A DNA stretch of 19,660 nt from JBCBKZ01 sp039026975 (GTDB lineage Bacteria > Bacteroidota > Bacteroidia > J057), in assembly GCA_039026975.1 (NCBI GenBank), contig JBCCLI010000080.1, positions 1-19,660 on the forward strand. The letters are read 5' to 3'. The position numbers and the translations under genes were made by a program. Below the pieces are notes generated by a model. It was not told the origin of the DNA. It searched no databases and saw only the letters and a program-made list of their open reading frames with translations. Below are positions 1 through 7,468 of the stretch, in pieces; within the stretch, counting starts at the first letter, position 1, and every line of letters begins with the position of its first letter.

Positions 1-1
1 G

Positions 2-169
2 ATTAATCTGCTCATATTCGCAGCTTTATCCTATGTATCATTTTGGATCTACCAAAAACTAGGTACTAATGATAACAAGCTTAGTAAGTTTTTTCTCTCA
101 GGTGAAGAGTGGGAAATCATAAATAAGTCAACAGATATGCTAGCTCAATTAAAGGCTTTTAAGAGCTAG
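2..169 (+). CDS. C-terminal end of an unidentified membrane-associated protein (partial)
   Basis: An open frame enters from the left edge and ends at TAG 167-169, leaving 55 residues. The first 20 or so visible residues are hydrophobic (INLLIFAALSYVSFWIY) and look like the last transmembrane helix; the remaining 35 are polar (KLGTNDNKLSKFFLSG and onward) and would form a short soluble tail. The family cannot be recognised from this fragment. The openness of the frame, the sharp change from hydrophobic to polar composition and the hairpin 34 bases beyond the stop support a real gene end, but no start is visible. Confidence 0.5.
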   Translation: MNLLIFAALSYVSFWIYQKLGTNDNKLSKFFLSGEEWEIINKSTDMLAQLKAFKS

Positions 170-202
170 CTACCGTAGGGAAGTAAAGGCCACTCACAAA
201 AA

Positions 203-243
203 ATCCTTACACTTCCTGCATGATAGCCAGGGAATGTAAGGAT
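203..243 (-). terminator. Hairpin terminator, best oriented for the reverse-strand gene at 266-475
   Basis: Arms at 203-219 and 227-243 are nearly complementary (ATCCTTACA with TGTAAGGAT, then a GC-rich top). Read on the reverse strand the hairpin is followed by a run of six T, as in an intrinsic terminator. It sits between two genes that converge on it, so it may stop transcription from both sides, although only the reverse direction has the T-run. Confidence 0.7.
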
Positions 244-265
244 GTCTCTATGTCTTTTGGATGGG

Positions 266-475
266 TTATCCTACAAACTCTAGAATTTGCTTGTGTAATT
301 CTGGATTTGACTGTCTGAGGGTACCTCCTAATACGTCCAGGTTACGTTTGAAACTATTCTTAAGGTTTTGGACATCTTGGGTATAGGAGAGGTCGTCTTT
401 CTCTATTTCATCAATTTCTTCTACGGAGAAATACTTGCGGAGTATCCAAAAGGATCTGTCGAATGGGTATAGCAT
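266..475 (-). CDS. Small hypothetical protein, 69 residues
   Basis: A short reverse-strand gene of unknown family. I place the start at the ATG at 475 (MLYPFDRSF); the frame can be extended to a TTG at 484, which adds only three residues and is less likely. The product is rich in charged residues (FSVEEIDEIEKDDL, then KNSFKRNLDVLGG) with no signal peptide or membrane helix, and is predicted to be mainly helical and cytoplasmic. The end is followed 23 bases later by a good hairpin with a T-run, which is the main reason to believe it is transcribed. It could still be a chance frame; function unknown. Confidence 0.5.
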   Translation of the reverse strand: MLYPFDRSFWILRKYFSVEEIDEIEKDDLSYTQDVQNLKNSFKRNLDVLGGTLRQSNPELHKQILEFVG

Positions 476-484
476 AATGAACAA

Positions 485-763
485 GGTTAAAAGGTTTGAA
501 ACTTAGATATTCTTAATTTAATTACTTAGACGGATATTTCTGTATAAAAGTTATCGTATAACTAAATATTAAAATAAAAATAATATTTTTAACGCCCTAA
601 AAAACTTCAAAGTAATTCCTTTTCTTATCCACCATCTTTTCTGGATTTACTAATATTCTCATCCATTTATATATCCTTTCTCAACTAGATCTTTTCCATC
701 CCCCCACCGTCGTATCATAAATCGCATCTCTCTCTTTCTCACAGAACAAGATGAAAACTAAGT
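485..763. other. Intergenic stretch with no recognisable gene
   Basis: About 280 bases without a credible frame. The left part (500-600) is very AT-rich and contains an AT-only inverted repeat (AAATATTA at 564-571 with TAATATTT at 581-588). The right part (640-750) is pyrimidine-rich on the forward strand. It may contain the promoter of the small reverse-strand gene, but no convincing -33/-7 pair of the Bacteroidota type was identified. Confidence 0.4.
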
Positions 764-1195
764 ATGCCTCCTAGGTGGATAAAAATACCTGTTTATCTGA
801 AAGCGAAAAGCATTACTGAACAGCTATACATGACACATAAAGATCAGCTACTGATCATTTTAACCACAAAATAGGGGATCCCGCAGCAGAGCTGCTACAT
901 GATGTTTTAGAAAGGTTTGAAAAGTATAGATAGGCAGGAAAACGCTATAAATACCTAAAAGCTTACTTGTATAAGATAGCCTCACATACTGTTTATGACT
1001 ACCATCAGAAAAAAGAGCCTACACATATGTAATGGGATTTTATCTCTGGTGAACTTCAAGTATACACCCTATGACCTACCTGAGTGTCTCCATCTTCTTT
1101 TGGATAGGCTTTCTCCCACGTATAGGAAGATGTTCTCTATGCGGACTTCTATCAGTTATCCTAGCATAATTTAGCTAACAAATGAAATCTGCCCT
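764..1195 (+). pseudogene. Decayed ECF RNA polymerase sigma factor (SigZ-like)
   Basis: Reading the forward strand and allowing frame changes gives a recognisable sigma-70 ECF protein. Frame 2 from ATG 764 contains TEQLYMTHKDQLLIIL (from about 812) and stops at TAG 872. Frame 1 then gives GDPAAELLHDVLERFEKYR, a stop, and AGKRYKYLKAYLYKIASHTV followed by YDYHQKK (about 874-1020), which matches sigma region 2 with its tryptophan-free 'LxxYLYKIA.N.(I/V).DY' core. Frame 2 again gives DLPECLHLLLDRLSPTYRKM (from 1073), typical of the start of region 4. At least two frame changes and several stops (TAG 931-933, TAA 1030-1032) make it non-functional. The SigZ assignment rests on the GDPA..LLHDV and LP.YR patterns from memory. 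Confidence 0.72.
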
Positions 1196-1251
1196 TATCT
1201 ATCTACAGAAGACCTTAAAGACTAAGGATCATTACGTATATTACTTTTTAT

Positions 1252-1827
1252 ATGAATAATGATCTTCTGTTTAACACACTCAGCCAGGAATTAACTATTG
1301 ACGTAGAAGAGTACAAATCAGTTATCCAGCTATTCTCCTGTAAATCACTTTCGAAAGGAGAAGTGTGGGAACCTGTTGGGCGTATAGGGAAGTATTTGGG
1401 TTTTGTTCTTTCAGGCGTTTTACGAGCTGTCTCTACTAATGGTGAAACAGAGTACACGACAGAATTCTTTAAAGAACGGGACTTCATTGGAAATTATATC
1501 AGCTACCAACTACAGACTCCATCTCTTACCCATATTCAAGCTATCACTTCTTCTGAGCTTCTGATCATTCCATTTTCCACATTTGAGCAACTCTATGAAC
1601 AATTCCCTTCTACCCGGGAAGCCGCAGACTGGGTGGGAAATAAAAAAAGTCAGAGCATGGCTGACCGGCATCTCTCACTGTTAAGTAAAACACCTGAAGA
1701 GCGGTATGATGAATTCATAGCCAAACATCCAGGCCTATTTAATCGCATTCCTCAGTATTTGATTGCCCAGTATCTAGGAATACGGCCTGAAAGTCTCAGT
1801 AGAATTAGAAAAAGGAAAATTTCTTAA
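1252..1827 (+). CDS. Crp/Fnr family transcriptional regulator
   Basis: A 191-residue cytoplasmic DNA-binding regulator. Residues about 15-125 form the cyclic-nucleotide-binding-like beta barrel (YLGFVLSGVLRAVSTNGE, then EFFKERDFIG), and residues about 145-190 a winged helix-turn-helix ending in IAQYLGIRPESLSRIRKRK, the usual recognition helix of this family. The Arg-Ser pair that binds cAMP phosphate in E. coli Crp is not seen, as in most Bacteroidota members, so the ligand is unknown. The start ATG at 1252 has no clear ribosome-binding site. Two membrane-protein genes follow 55 bases downstream on the same strand and are plausible targets or operon partners. The family is certain; the regulon is inference. 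Confidence 0.9.
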   Translation: MNNDLLFNTLSQELTIDVEEYKSVIQLFSCKSLSKGEVWEPVGRIGKYLGFVLSGVLRAVSTNGETEYTTEFFKERDFIGNYISYQLQTPSLTHIQAITSSELLIIPFSTFEQLYEQFPSTREAADWVGNKKSQSMADRHLSLLSKTPEERYDEFIAKHPGLFNRIPQYLIAQYLGIRPESLSRIRKRKIS

Positions 1828-1882
1828 CCTACGTCAAGGAATCTTACTGTGAGAATTCAGATGTTAGTAGAAACTAACAAGT

Positions 1883-2317
1883 ATGAAAAAAGCTGCTAAC
1901 ATTCTGTTCCTGATTGTGGGAGTAATCCTCCCAATCCTAATCGGGGCGTTACATACTGAAGCCCACTTCCAGACGCTGACCTCACCCCTTCTAAAGGAAA
2001 TGCTACAGGGTACTTTCATCTTATTTGACCAGGAAGAAATCCTTTACCAAACCTGGGGAATTATGAGTTTCATGATGGGAATAGCCTTTATGATTATAGG
2101 AATGTTAAATGCCCATACCTACCATCAGGTGCGTACAGGAAAGGCTAAGCTGACTATCCCCCTCCTCATTATGATCACGTATCTAGGATGTGTCATCTAT
2201 GCAGGACATGAGTTTCAACAGTTCCCTCAGTTTTACGGTGGGATAATAGGTCTTATCCTGGCTCTTATAAGTGTAGGATTATATAGCTTCTCAATGTCTA
2301 ACTCACAAGCGTCATGA
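1883..2317 (+). CDS. Four-helix integral membrane protein, LIC_13387-like
   Basis: A 144-residue inner-membrane protein with four predicted helices at about residues 5-25, 58-78, 92-110 and 117-138. The N-terminal helix is followed by a His-containing stretch (GALHTEAHF) and a second conserved-looking GHEFQQFP lies between helices 3 and 4. The layout resembles the small LIC_13387/conserved membrane protein group, but that is from memory and uncertain. Its stop overlaps the start of the next gene (ATGA at 2314-2317), so the two are almost certainly translated together, and it lies 55 bases behind a Crp/Fnr gene. Function unknown. Confidence 0.75.
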   Translation: MKKAANILFLIVGVILPILIGALHTEAHFQTLTSPLLKEMLQGTFILFDQEEILYQTWGIMSFMMGIAFMIIGMLNAHTYHQVRTGKAKLTIPLLIMITYLGCVIYAGHEFQQFPQFYGGIIGLILALISVGLYSFSMSNSQAS

Positions 2318-2748
2318 TCACTTCTTACCTTATTTACCTCGTAAGTACTCTCCTACTGGCTATATCTGCGCTCCATTTTTATTGGGCTTTCGGAGGGCAA
2401 TGGGCTGTGAAGGCTGTTATCCCTGAGGCTATGGAAGGCATGTTCTTCAATGAGGCCCATAAATCCAGAGCAGTCTTTTACACCCTCATCGTAGCTGTAG
2501 GGTTGATCATTCTGGCTTTGATCATTATCAGTAATCTTCCTACCCTCTCATGGCTCAGTAATAGTTGGTCCTCTACAGGGGCCAAAATCATAGGGAGTGT
2601 ATTCCTTATCAGGGCAATAGGGGATTTCAAATGGGTAGGCTTCTTTAAAAAACCTTCTGAAAGCGTGTTTGCGAAAAACGATACGATAATCTATAGCCCA
2701 CTATGCCTATTCCTGGGGATCAGCTGCTGGGTAATAGGACTTCTTTAG
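2314..2748 (+). CDS. DUF3995 domain membrane protein
   Basis: A 144-residue membrane protein with four predicted helices at about residues 3-22, 52-73, 86-105 and 127-143. The motif SALHFYWAFGGQWAVKAVIP after helix 1 is the hallmark of DUF3995, and the later KIIGSVFLIRAIGDFKWVGF is typical as well. Function of the family is not known. It overlaps the preceding membrane-protein gene by four bases, implying coupled translation. The stop codon is shared in part with the oppositely oriented hydrolase gene (TTAG at 2745-2748), so the two transcription units converge without any spacer. Confidence 0.85.
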   Translation: MITSYLIYLVSTLLLAISALHFYWAFGGQWAVKAVIPEAMEGMFFNEAHKSRAVFYTLIVAVGLIILALIIISNLPTLSWLSNSWSSTGAKIIGSVFLIRAIGDFKWVGFFKKPSESVFAKNDTIIYSPLCLFLGISCWVIGLL

Positions 2749-3812
2749 AAGGGGAGATAAATGATTCTCCAGAAAAAAGGGGCATACATTCTGCTGATTA
2801 ATTCTCCCTTAGGATCAAATCTCTTGACCATCCACCTATCTATTAGCCTCTGGCCTTTATCTCCATTGGTAAACATGATGAAGGCTCTTTTACTTTTCGG
2901 GAGAATAGCCACCCTGGACTTTACCCCCATATCTGAGCCTCCATGTACGAGCCCGTACTCATCTTGTGGGAGTCCTAGTATTAATTCCCATCCTAAGCCA
3001 CTTACTCTGTCTCCATCAGTAGCGAGTTGATTAGTTCCCATTTCCTTCCACAGCTCCTCAGATAAGCCTACCCCATTCATTACATATATGGCAAACTTAG
3101 CGTAGTCCTCCACAGTTGTCAGTAAATCATCTGAGGCCACAGCATGTGTTCGTTTGAAAGTATCATACAATTCTCCCTCCCCATTATGCCATTTAGCAAA
3201 GGGAGCTTCTTCCATTTCCTCATCCCAGACCAGTCTACTATCCTTCATCCCTAAGGGTGAAAAAATGAGAGAATCTGCCAATGCAGGCCAGGAAGCATTC
3301 AATTTCTTCTCTATGGCCTTCCTCAAATATTCCATCCCTTCTCCAGAATACCCATACTCAGCACCTGGATCAAAAGCAAAAGCCAGTTTTCCATCAGGGG
3401 TATTCCACCGCCAATTAGGAAAACCCGTTTGATGGCTCAGAATGATTCTAGCAGTTAGCAGCTTGTGTCTGGGATCACCAGCCACTTCCGGGTCTACCCA
3501 GTAAGGGTATAAGGGCTCATCCAGTCCTAGGGCTCCCTTGTCTATCAGGCTCAGCACTGTTACGGCAAAGACGGGCTTAGTTACGGAAGCTACATTGAAG
3601 ATGGTGTGCTGAGGGGCTGGCACCCCAGATTCAAGCTCACCTAACACCTGCCATTCTACTACCTCTCCCTCTTCAATCAAAGCATAGCCCACGGCTGGCA
3701 CATGACTATCTGCCATTTGGGTTTTCAAATCCCCTTTGGGCCAAAGCAACACAAAGGTAATTACCAGCACTAAGATGAGAAGTAGGTAGAAAGTGTAGCG
3801 GAGAAATTTCAT
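2745..3812 (-). CDS. Membrane-anchored serine hydrolase, beta-lactamase class C family
   Basis: A 355-residue enzyme with an N-terminal helix (about residues 5-24) that should anchor or export it, facing the periplasm. The class C beta-lactamase/penicillin-binding fold is shown by the nucleophile motif S76-V-T-K79 (NVASVTKP), Y155-S-G in place of Y-x-N (GYSGEG), and H290-G-G in place of KTG (VHGGSDMG). These substitutions are common in the esterase and D-amino-peptidase members (PF00144) and make true beta-lactam hydrolysis unlikely. LSHQTGFPNW after the second beta strands is also typical. Substrate unknown. It stands alone; its end overlaps the convergent DUF3995 gene by four bases, and about 120 bases separate it from the next reverse-strand gene. 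Confidence 0.9.
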   Translation of the reverse strand: MKFLRYTFYLLLILVLVITFVLLWPKGDLKTQMADSHVPAVGYALIEEGEVVEWQVLGELESGVPAPQHTIFNVASVTKPVFAVTVLSLIDKGALGLDEPLYPYWVDPEVAGDPRHKLLTARIILSHQTGFPNWRWNTPDGKLAFAFDPGAEYGYSGEGMEYLRKAIEKKLNASWPALADSLIFSPLGMKDSRLVWDEEMEEAPFAKWHNGEGELYDTFKRTHAVASDDLLTTVEDYAKFAIYVMNGVGLSEELWKEMGTNQLATDGDRVSGLGWELILGLPQDEYGLVHGGSDMGVKSRVAILPKSKRAFIMFTNGDKGQRLIDRWMVKRFDPKGELISRMYAPFFWRIIYLPF

Positions 3813-3931
3813 AAGGCTGATGATCCTAGTGGATGTATTCTAATAACAGCTCATTGTGAGCATTGATGCATATCAGAGGTAAAAGCCTGTTACCAACTGT
3901 AAAAAACCATACCTACTCTCAGATTACACCT

Positions 3932-4747
3932 TCAATGTGAGACATACTGCCCCCTTCTTAACTCCTTTCCTAATACCCCATTCTCAAATTCAGCCGGGAT
4001 AGAACGGGCCCCTGCTTCTCCAATGTATATCACATTGAAATGAAGATGAGGAATAGTAGTAAAACCAGTCTCTCCTGAAATAGCGATCTTTTGGCCTGAT
4101 AAGACCGTATCTCCTACCTCCACTAAGCTCCCATTTTTAACCAGATGAACATACTGAGTAAGTATGTTCATATCTGGATGATAGAGCGTAATAAAATTGG
4201 CATAATCACGCCATTTCCTGTCTTTCCCTCCGTAGGTGTAGCCGTCAATGACCCCAACCACAAATCCGCCAGCAGCAGCACATATGGTATCTCCTACCCC
4301 TAGACTAAAGTCTAAGGCATAACGGGAGTACGTAGCGTTATGAGAGAACTTCCCATTATACCCCTGGATGATTTTATACTTTCTCCCATGTGGGAAAGGA
4401 TATTCAAGCGACTTAAGCCTAAAAGTATCTAAAGGATTTCCGAAGACAGAAGAAAAGGTAATAATAGGCTCTTCCTGAGTAGCTGAAATATTAATTGAGA
4501 ATACAGAATCTTGAAAGGGGGCTAGTAATACAGGAAAGGCAGTGTCCAAATAAGTAGTAAGTTGATTCTGTTTATCTTTAGCTGTAACCTGTAAAATACT
4601 TGGGAGTGGATTAGTAATGAAGATACTCAGCGAGTCATTTATGATTTCAGTCTTATGGGTTAGCCGGAGCTGCTTTAGTTTCTCCTTGGGAAGGTGCTTA
4701 CAGCTACCCATACACACCATAAGGAGGAGAGCAAAAATGGATTTCAT
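3932..4747 (-). CDS. M23 family metallopeptidase lipoprotein (LytM-like)
   Basis: A 271-residue exported peptidase. The N-terminus is a lipoprotein signal with lipobox MGSC, Cys16. The M23 domain covers about residues 120-238: a first Zn region with H136 and D146 (NGKFSHNATYSRYALDFS; here His and Asp are ten apart, as in the 'yalDF' subgroup rather than the classical HxxxD), then VGDTICAAAGGFVVGV, the middle H201 (QYVHL) and the final H234-L-H236 (IPHLHFNV). All metal and catalytic positions are present, so activity is likely. Such enzymes cleave peptidoglycan peptides, though this subgroup is also found as a general exported peptidase. The 115 N-terminal residues are a beta-rich domain without a known match. 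It appears monocistronic. Confidence 0.88.
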   Translation of the reverse strand: MKSIFALLLMVCMGSCKHLPKEKLKQLRLTHKTEIINDSLSIFITNPLPSILQVTAKDKQNQLTTYLDTAFPVLLAPFQDSVFSINISATQEEPIITFSSVFGNPLDTFRLKSLEYPFPHGRKYKIIQGYNGKFSHNATYSRYALDFSLGVGDTICAAAGGFVVGVIDGYTYGGKDRKWRDYANFITLYHPDMNILTQYVHLVKNGSLVEVGDTVLSGQKIAISGETGFTTIPHLHFNVIYIGEAGARSIPAEFENGVLGKELRRGQYVSH

Positions 4748-4832
4748 AAGACCTGAGGCTGATGTTATTTCTTTCCTTTAACTTACAGAAAGTTACTTTT
4801 TACTCCTATTCTCCTCTTAGATTTTACGCGCC

Positions 4833-4866
4833 TACATCCCAGCCCCCATGAGGAGACCAGGATGTA
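4833..4866 (-). terminator. Stable hairpin downstream of the SRPBCC gene
   Basis: Arms TACATCC (4833-4839) and GGATGTA (4860-4866) continue inward with eight further pairs, several of them G-T wobbles, to a four-base TCAT-type loop, giving a stem of about 15 pairs. It lies 20 bases past the stop of the reverse-strand SRPBCC gene, the position of a terminator, but lacks a T-run. It may act as a 3' end stabiliser. Confidence 0.5.
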
Positions 4867-4885
4867 AAGGTCTGATAGGTATAGC

Positions 4886-5428
4886 CTACTTAGCTTCTAC
4901 CACTTTTTTTAGCAGGCTCATTCCCAACTGATTCGTGCTCTCCATTTCTTTTTTAGCCCCGAAAACTCCCATGAAAATAGCATCAACCATACCTGACTCT
5001 AAGTGGAAGTCCTGAGTTACCGTAATTCCATTAGCTGATTCTGTAAAGGAATACTCAAAGGTAGGATTAGCTTTGAATGGCTTTTCTATCACGCACCCAA
5101 ACTTCAGGTAATCTAGCTCTTTCACCTCTTTTAGCTCTTGATAGCCTACATCTTTTCCTTCTCTTCCTACCCAGTGAAACTGAGCGCCCGGCTGTCCATC
5201 ATTTCCTTTTACGCTTGTCTTTTGGGCAGGGTCCTGCGCATAGAAGGGAGACCATTTAGTGAAATTTTCCTGGTAACGTACCATATCAAACACTTCCTGC
5301 TTATTTCCGTCAATGGTTACAGACTGGGTAATATGGATAGTTTTCAGTTTAGTGGCACGATAAAGACCTACGCCTATGAGGGCAACTACCAGGATGGTGA
5401 TGATGATAATAATCATGTTAGTATTCAT
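4886..5428 (-). CDS. SRPBCC family protein (polyketide cyclase/START-like fold)
   Basis: A 180-residue protein with one N-terminal membrane helix (residues 5-24, MIIIIITILVVALIGVGLY) and a SRPBCC domain from about 33 to 178. Diagnostic stretches are ITQSVTIDGNKQEVFDMVRY at the domain start, FTKWSPF, GREGKDVGYQEL and the closing helix (STNQLGMSLLKKVVEAK). These proteins bind hydrophobic ligands in a deep cavity; the ligand here is unknown. It follows the YCII gene by 32 bases on the same strand and is probably cotranscribed with it. A hairpin lies just past its stop. Family is clear; role is not. Confidence 0.88.
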   Translation of the reverse strand: MNTNMIIIIITILVVALIGVGLYRATKLKTIHITQSVTIDGNKQEVFDMVRYQENFTKWSPFYAQDPAQKTSVKGNDGQPGAQFHWVGREGKDVGYQELKEVKELDYLKFGCVIEKPFKANPTFEYSFTESANGITVTQDFHLESGMVDAIFMGVFGAKKEMESTNQLGMSLLKKVVEAK

Positions 5429-5460
5429 TTTATGTGGTGGTTATGAGTTTGAAAAAAGGA

Positions 5461-5811
5461 TTAAGACATAGGGATGACATCACGTACCTCCACTGTTCCT
5501 CCTACCTGTAGGATGGGGCAGCCTTTAGCTAGCTCTGTAGCTTCCTCTAGGCTGTTAGCTTTCACAACCATATTCCCACCTATGGTACAGCCATCTGCTA
5601 CAAGGACGCCTTCCGCCACTGACATATCTGCAGTTATCTTGTTGCCAGAAAACCCCAGCTGATGCGTGCTGACCAGCTTCTCTGAGAGGGCTATGTTCCC
5701 TATGAAAGTACCCCATGCCTGACGCTGAGAGGCCAGCTCTTCTTCTGTTGGTTGATAGTCAAACTGTGGCTCAAATCTGAAAATCAACATGAATTTTTTT
5801 TGTTTCTCCAT
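5461..5811 (-). CDS. YCII domain (YciI/DGPF) family protein
   Basis: A 116-residue soluble protein. It begins MLIFRFEP after a short lysine-rich leader and contains the family's pattern: a helix with charged residues (EEELASQRQAWGTFI), the motif VADGCTIGG at the place of the usual 'DGPF', then VVKANSLEEATELAKGCPIL and the final EVRDV. The DGPF motif is altered to DGCT. YCII proteins have a ferredoxin-like fold and many act with extracytoplasmic sigma factors or in small-molecule metabolism, but no reaction can be given. The SRPBCC gene is 32 bases downstream. An interrupted palindrome lies 53-88 bases upstream of its start. Confidence 0.87.
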   Translation of the reverse strand: MEKQKKFMLIFRFEPQFDYQPTEEELASQRQAWGTFIGNIALSEKLVSTHQLGFSGNKITADMSVAEGVLVADGCTIGGNMVVKANSLEEATELAKGCPILQVGGTVEVRDVIPMS

Positions 5812-5863
5812 TTGTAAAAGAATTAATTATTATAGCTTCTGATACAAAGATGGACGAAGGCCC

Positions 5864-5899
5864 TTTCAGAAATCTTGGCATATGGCAAGAAAACTGAAA
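5864..5899. promoter_or_regulatory. Concentric interrupted palindrome upstream of the YCII-SRPBCC pair
   Basis: Outer arms TTTCAG (5864-5869) and CTGAAA (5894-5899) and an inner arm pair CTTG-x-CATATG-x-CAAG (5874-5889) share exactly the same centre (5881/5882). It sits between the stop of the reverse-strand membrane-protein gene and the start of the YCII gene. Dyad symmetry of this form fits an operator for a dimeric regulator; a two-part hairpin in the RNA is the other explanation. No partner is known. Confidence 0.4.
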
Positions 5900-5927
5900 A
5901 GCACAAAAAATTTCTCTAATTACCTGA

Positions 5928-6644
5928 CTATGTAGCCCTAAGCAGTTTCCTGTAGATAGAAATATGCAGAAAGATAATGGTGGCTGGTGCAAAAGCAGGA
6001 ATGAAGCAGAAAGGAAAAGCCCCTAAAATTTCTACTGTCTCTAGCCCTGTTTCTATGGAAAGCTTAGTGAAATAAAAAGCCATAGCTGAAGTAAGTAGTA
6101 TATCCAGCAGGCCGAATGTATTCCAACCATAGGCTATGGCTTTCCAATTGGAACTTTTCCTTTTCACCATTCTGGCTACCCATATACTACTTATGGCCGT
6201 AATCATATCTCCTAATCCAGCTACTAAGCCCATAGTTAAGGGAAGGGCTTCATAAACCATGAGAATGAGGAAGAAAGAGCCTATCAATCTGAAAATATGA
6301 ATGCTGATTAAGTCGGACGTGCTAATGGATGCCAGCAGCTGTGATACGGGCTTTAGGGAGCCTAGTAATAGGTAAAAGGCTAGTAAGGGTAAGGCCGCTA
6401 ACACCAATATTCTTGGAGGAAGGCTCAGCACTACAAACCAGCCCTTCATAGCTGCCCATACCACATATGAGAAGTATAGCCCATAAAATCCCAGCACAAT
6501 TCCATATACCTTAGCTCCGGAATAGGTAGCGGATACTTGTGCACCTTTTCGGGCCAGACCAGCCAGCATAAAAAGTGGCGTTGGGATTACTACTAAAAAC
6601 AGCAGCGAAATATATAGGGGGACAGCTTGTGGGAAAATGGACAT
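5928..6644 (-). CDS. Seven-helix integral membrane protein, unknown function
   Basis: A 238-residue very hydrophobic protein with about seven predicted helices (near residues 8-28, 46-66, 76-96, 117-135, 137-157, 173-193 and 211-231). Polar residues buried between helices 4 and 5 (IHIFRLIGSFF, then GLVAGLGDMITA) resemble a small conserved family of hypothetical membrane proteins where the His/Gln-xx-Arg and GxGD motifs recur; no function is assigned to it. The basic loop MVKRKSSNWK should face the cytoplasm. The gene starts two bases after the stop of the Crp/Fnr gene, so the two form an operon, making control by that regulator or a sensory link plausible. Confidence 0.78.
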   Translation of the reverse strand: MSIFPQAVPLYISLLFLVVIPTPLFMLAGLARKGAQVSATYSGAKVYGIVLGFYGLYFSYVVWAAMKGWFVVLSLPPRILVLAALPLLAFYLLLGSLKPVSQLLASISTSDLISIHIFRLIGSFFLILMVYEALPLTMGLVAGLGDMITAISSIWVARMVKRKSSNWKAIAYGWNTFGLLDILLTSAMAFYFTKLSIETGLETVEILGAFPFCFIPAFAPATIIFLHISIYRKLLRAT

Positions 6645-6646
6645 AT

Positions 6647-7249
6647 TTATTCTGTCTTGGCTTCTACTATTTCTTTCCTAATTCTGCTTAGAGAGGTATC
6701 TGTAATACCCAGAAAAGTAGCTATATGCTTGAGTGGCACATTTTGAATGATGGCAGGCTTCTCTCTTAGTAGCTGCAAGTACCTCTCCTTCGCGTCATCT
6801 GCAATCATAGAAACCGTGTGATTTTTAAGTTGGAAGTAGCTACTTACAAGCCGGGTTCTTCCCACTTCTCTGAAAGCCTCTATCCCAAACAGGGTCATAA
6901 ATCCTTCAAAGGTAATCTTCCAGCACCTGCAAGGACTAAGCGCCTGGATAGACTCTCTACAAGTTGTTTTTAAAAAGAAAGAGTGCCAGTCAATCACAAT
7001 GTCTTTCTCGCTGTAAAAATTAGTGGTTACGTCTTTCCCCTCCACATCAATGGCATAAGACCGAGCAAAGCCGGATTCCAGAAAGTAATAAAAGTGTGTC
7101 ACTTGGCCTTCTTCAACCAGGTACTCATTTTTCTGAAATATAGAGGGTGAGAATTGCCCAAGGACAGTATCCAGTTCTGAGGGGGTGAATTTCTCAGGCT
7201 TGAAAATCTCCAATAAAAATGGTTTTCCTTCCTTTATGGCCTTACCCAT
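6647..7249 (-). CDS. Crp/Fnr family transcriptional regulator (second copy in the window)
   Basis: A 200-residue cytoplasmic regulator with the cyclic-nucleotide-binding-like barrel at about residues 25-130 (GQVTHFYYFLESGFARSYAI, then TTNFYSEKDIVIDW) and a C-terminal winged helix (HIATFLGITDTSLSRIRKEI, residues about 173-192). The phosphate-binding Arg-Ser pair of Crp is absent, so the effector is unknown. Two Cys residues around 118-122 (LSPCRCW) are notable but do not form the N-terminal Fe-S pattern of Fnr. It is the first gene of an operon with the seven-helix protein two bases downstream. The 219-base gap to the divergent desaturase gene could contain control sites for both. Confidence 0.9.
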   Translation of the reverse strand: MGKAIKEGKPFLLEIFKPEKFTPSELDTVLGQFSPSIFQKNEYLVEEGQVTHFYYFLESGFARSYAIDVEGKDVTTNFYSEKDIVIDWHSFFLKTTCRESIQALSPCRCWKITFEGFMTLFGIEAFREVGRTRLVSSYFQLKNHTVSMIADDAKERYLQLLREKPAIIQNVPLKHIATFLGITDTSLSRIRKEIVEAKTE

Positions 7250-7468
7250 TTGATTAGCTTATAGATCTCGTCATTATATAGAGCTTTCAGAATATAAGAC
7301 ATGCTTATCTGAGAGTCAATTTCCATTCTCGTAGGGTCAGTTTTCTATGGAACCATTTTTTACACCTCCATTTCTTCCCACTACCCTACAGAACTACCCA
7401 CTTACCCCGAGCTGATTCCCATTTGCCGTTCAGATGCCATCATTAGGTAAATCTAACACCTTAAACTT
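7250..7468. promoter_or_regulatory. Divergent intergenic region between Crp/Fnr and desaturase genes
   Basis: The 219 bases separate two genes pointing away from each other, so both promoters must lie here unless they start further inside. The part near 7265-7290 is AT-rich (TTATATAGAG). I see no clear symmetrical Crp-type operator and no Bacteroidota -33/-7 pair I would defend. Confidence 0.45.

Noticed and set aside
564..588. AT-only inverted repeat that could be an operator or terminator
   Set aside because: The surrounding DNA is extremely AT-rich, so such symmetry is expected by chance.
2745..3812. True beta-lactamase (resistance) call for the serine hydrolase
   Set aside because: The Y-x-N and KTG motifs are replaced by YSG and HGG, and it is membrane-anchored; general esterase/peptidase members of the fold show this.
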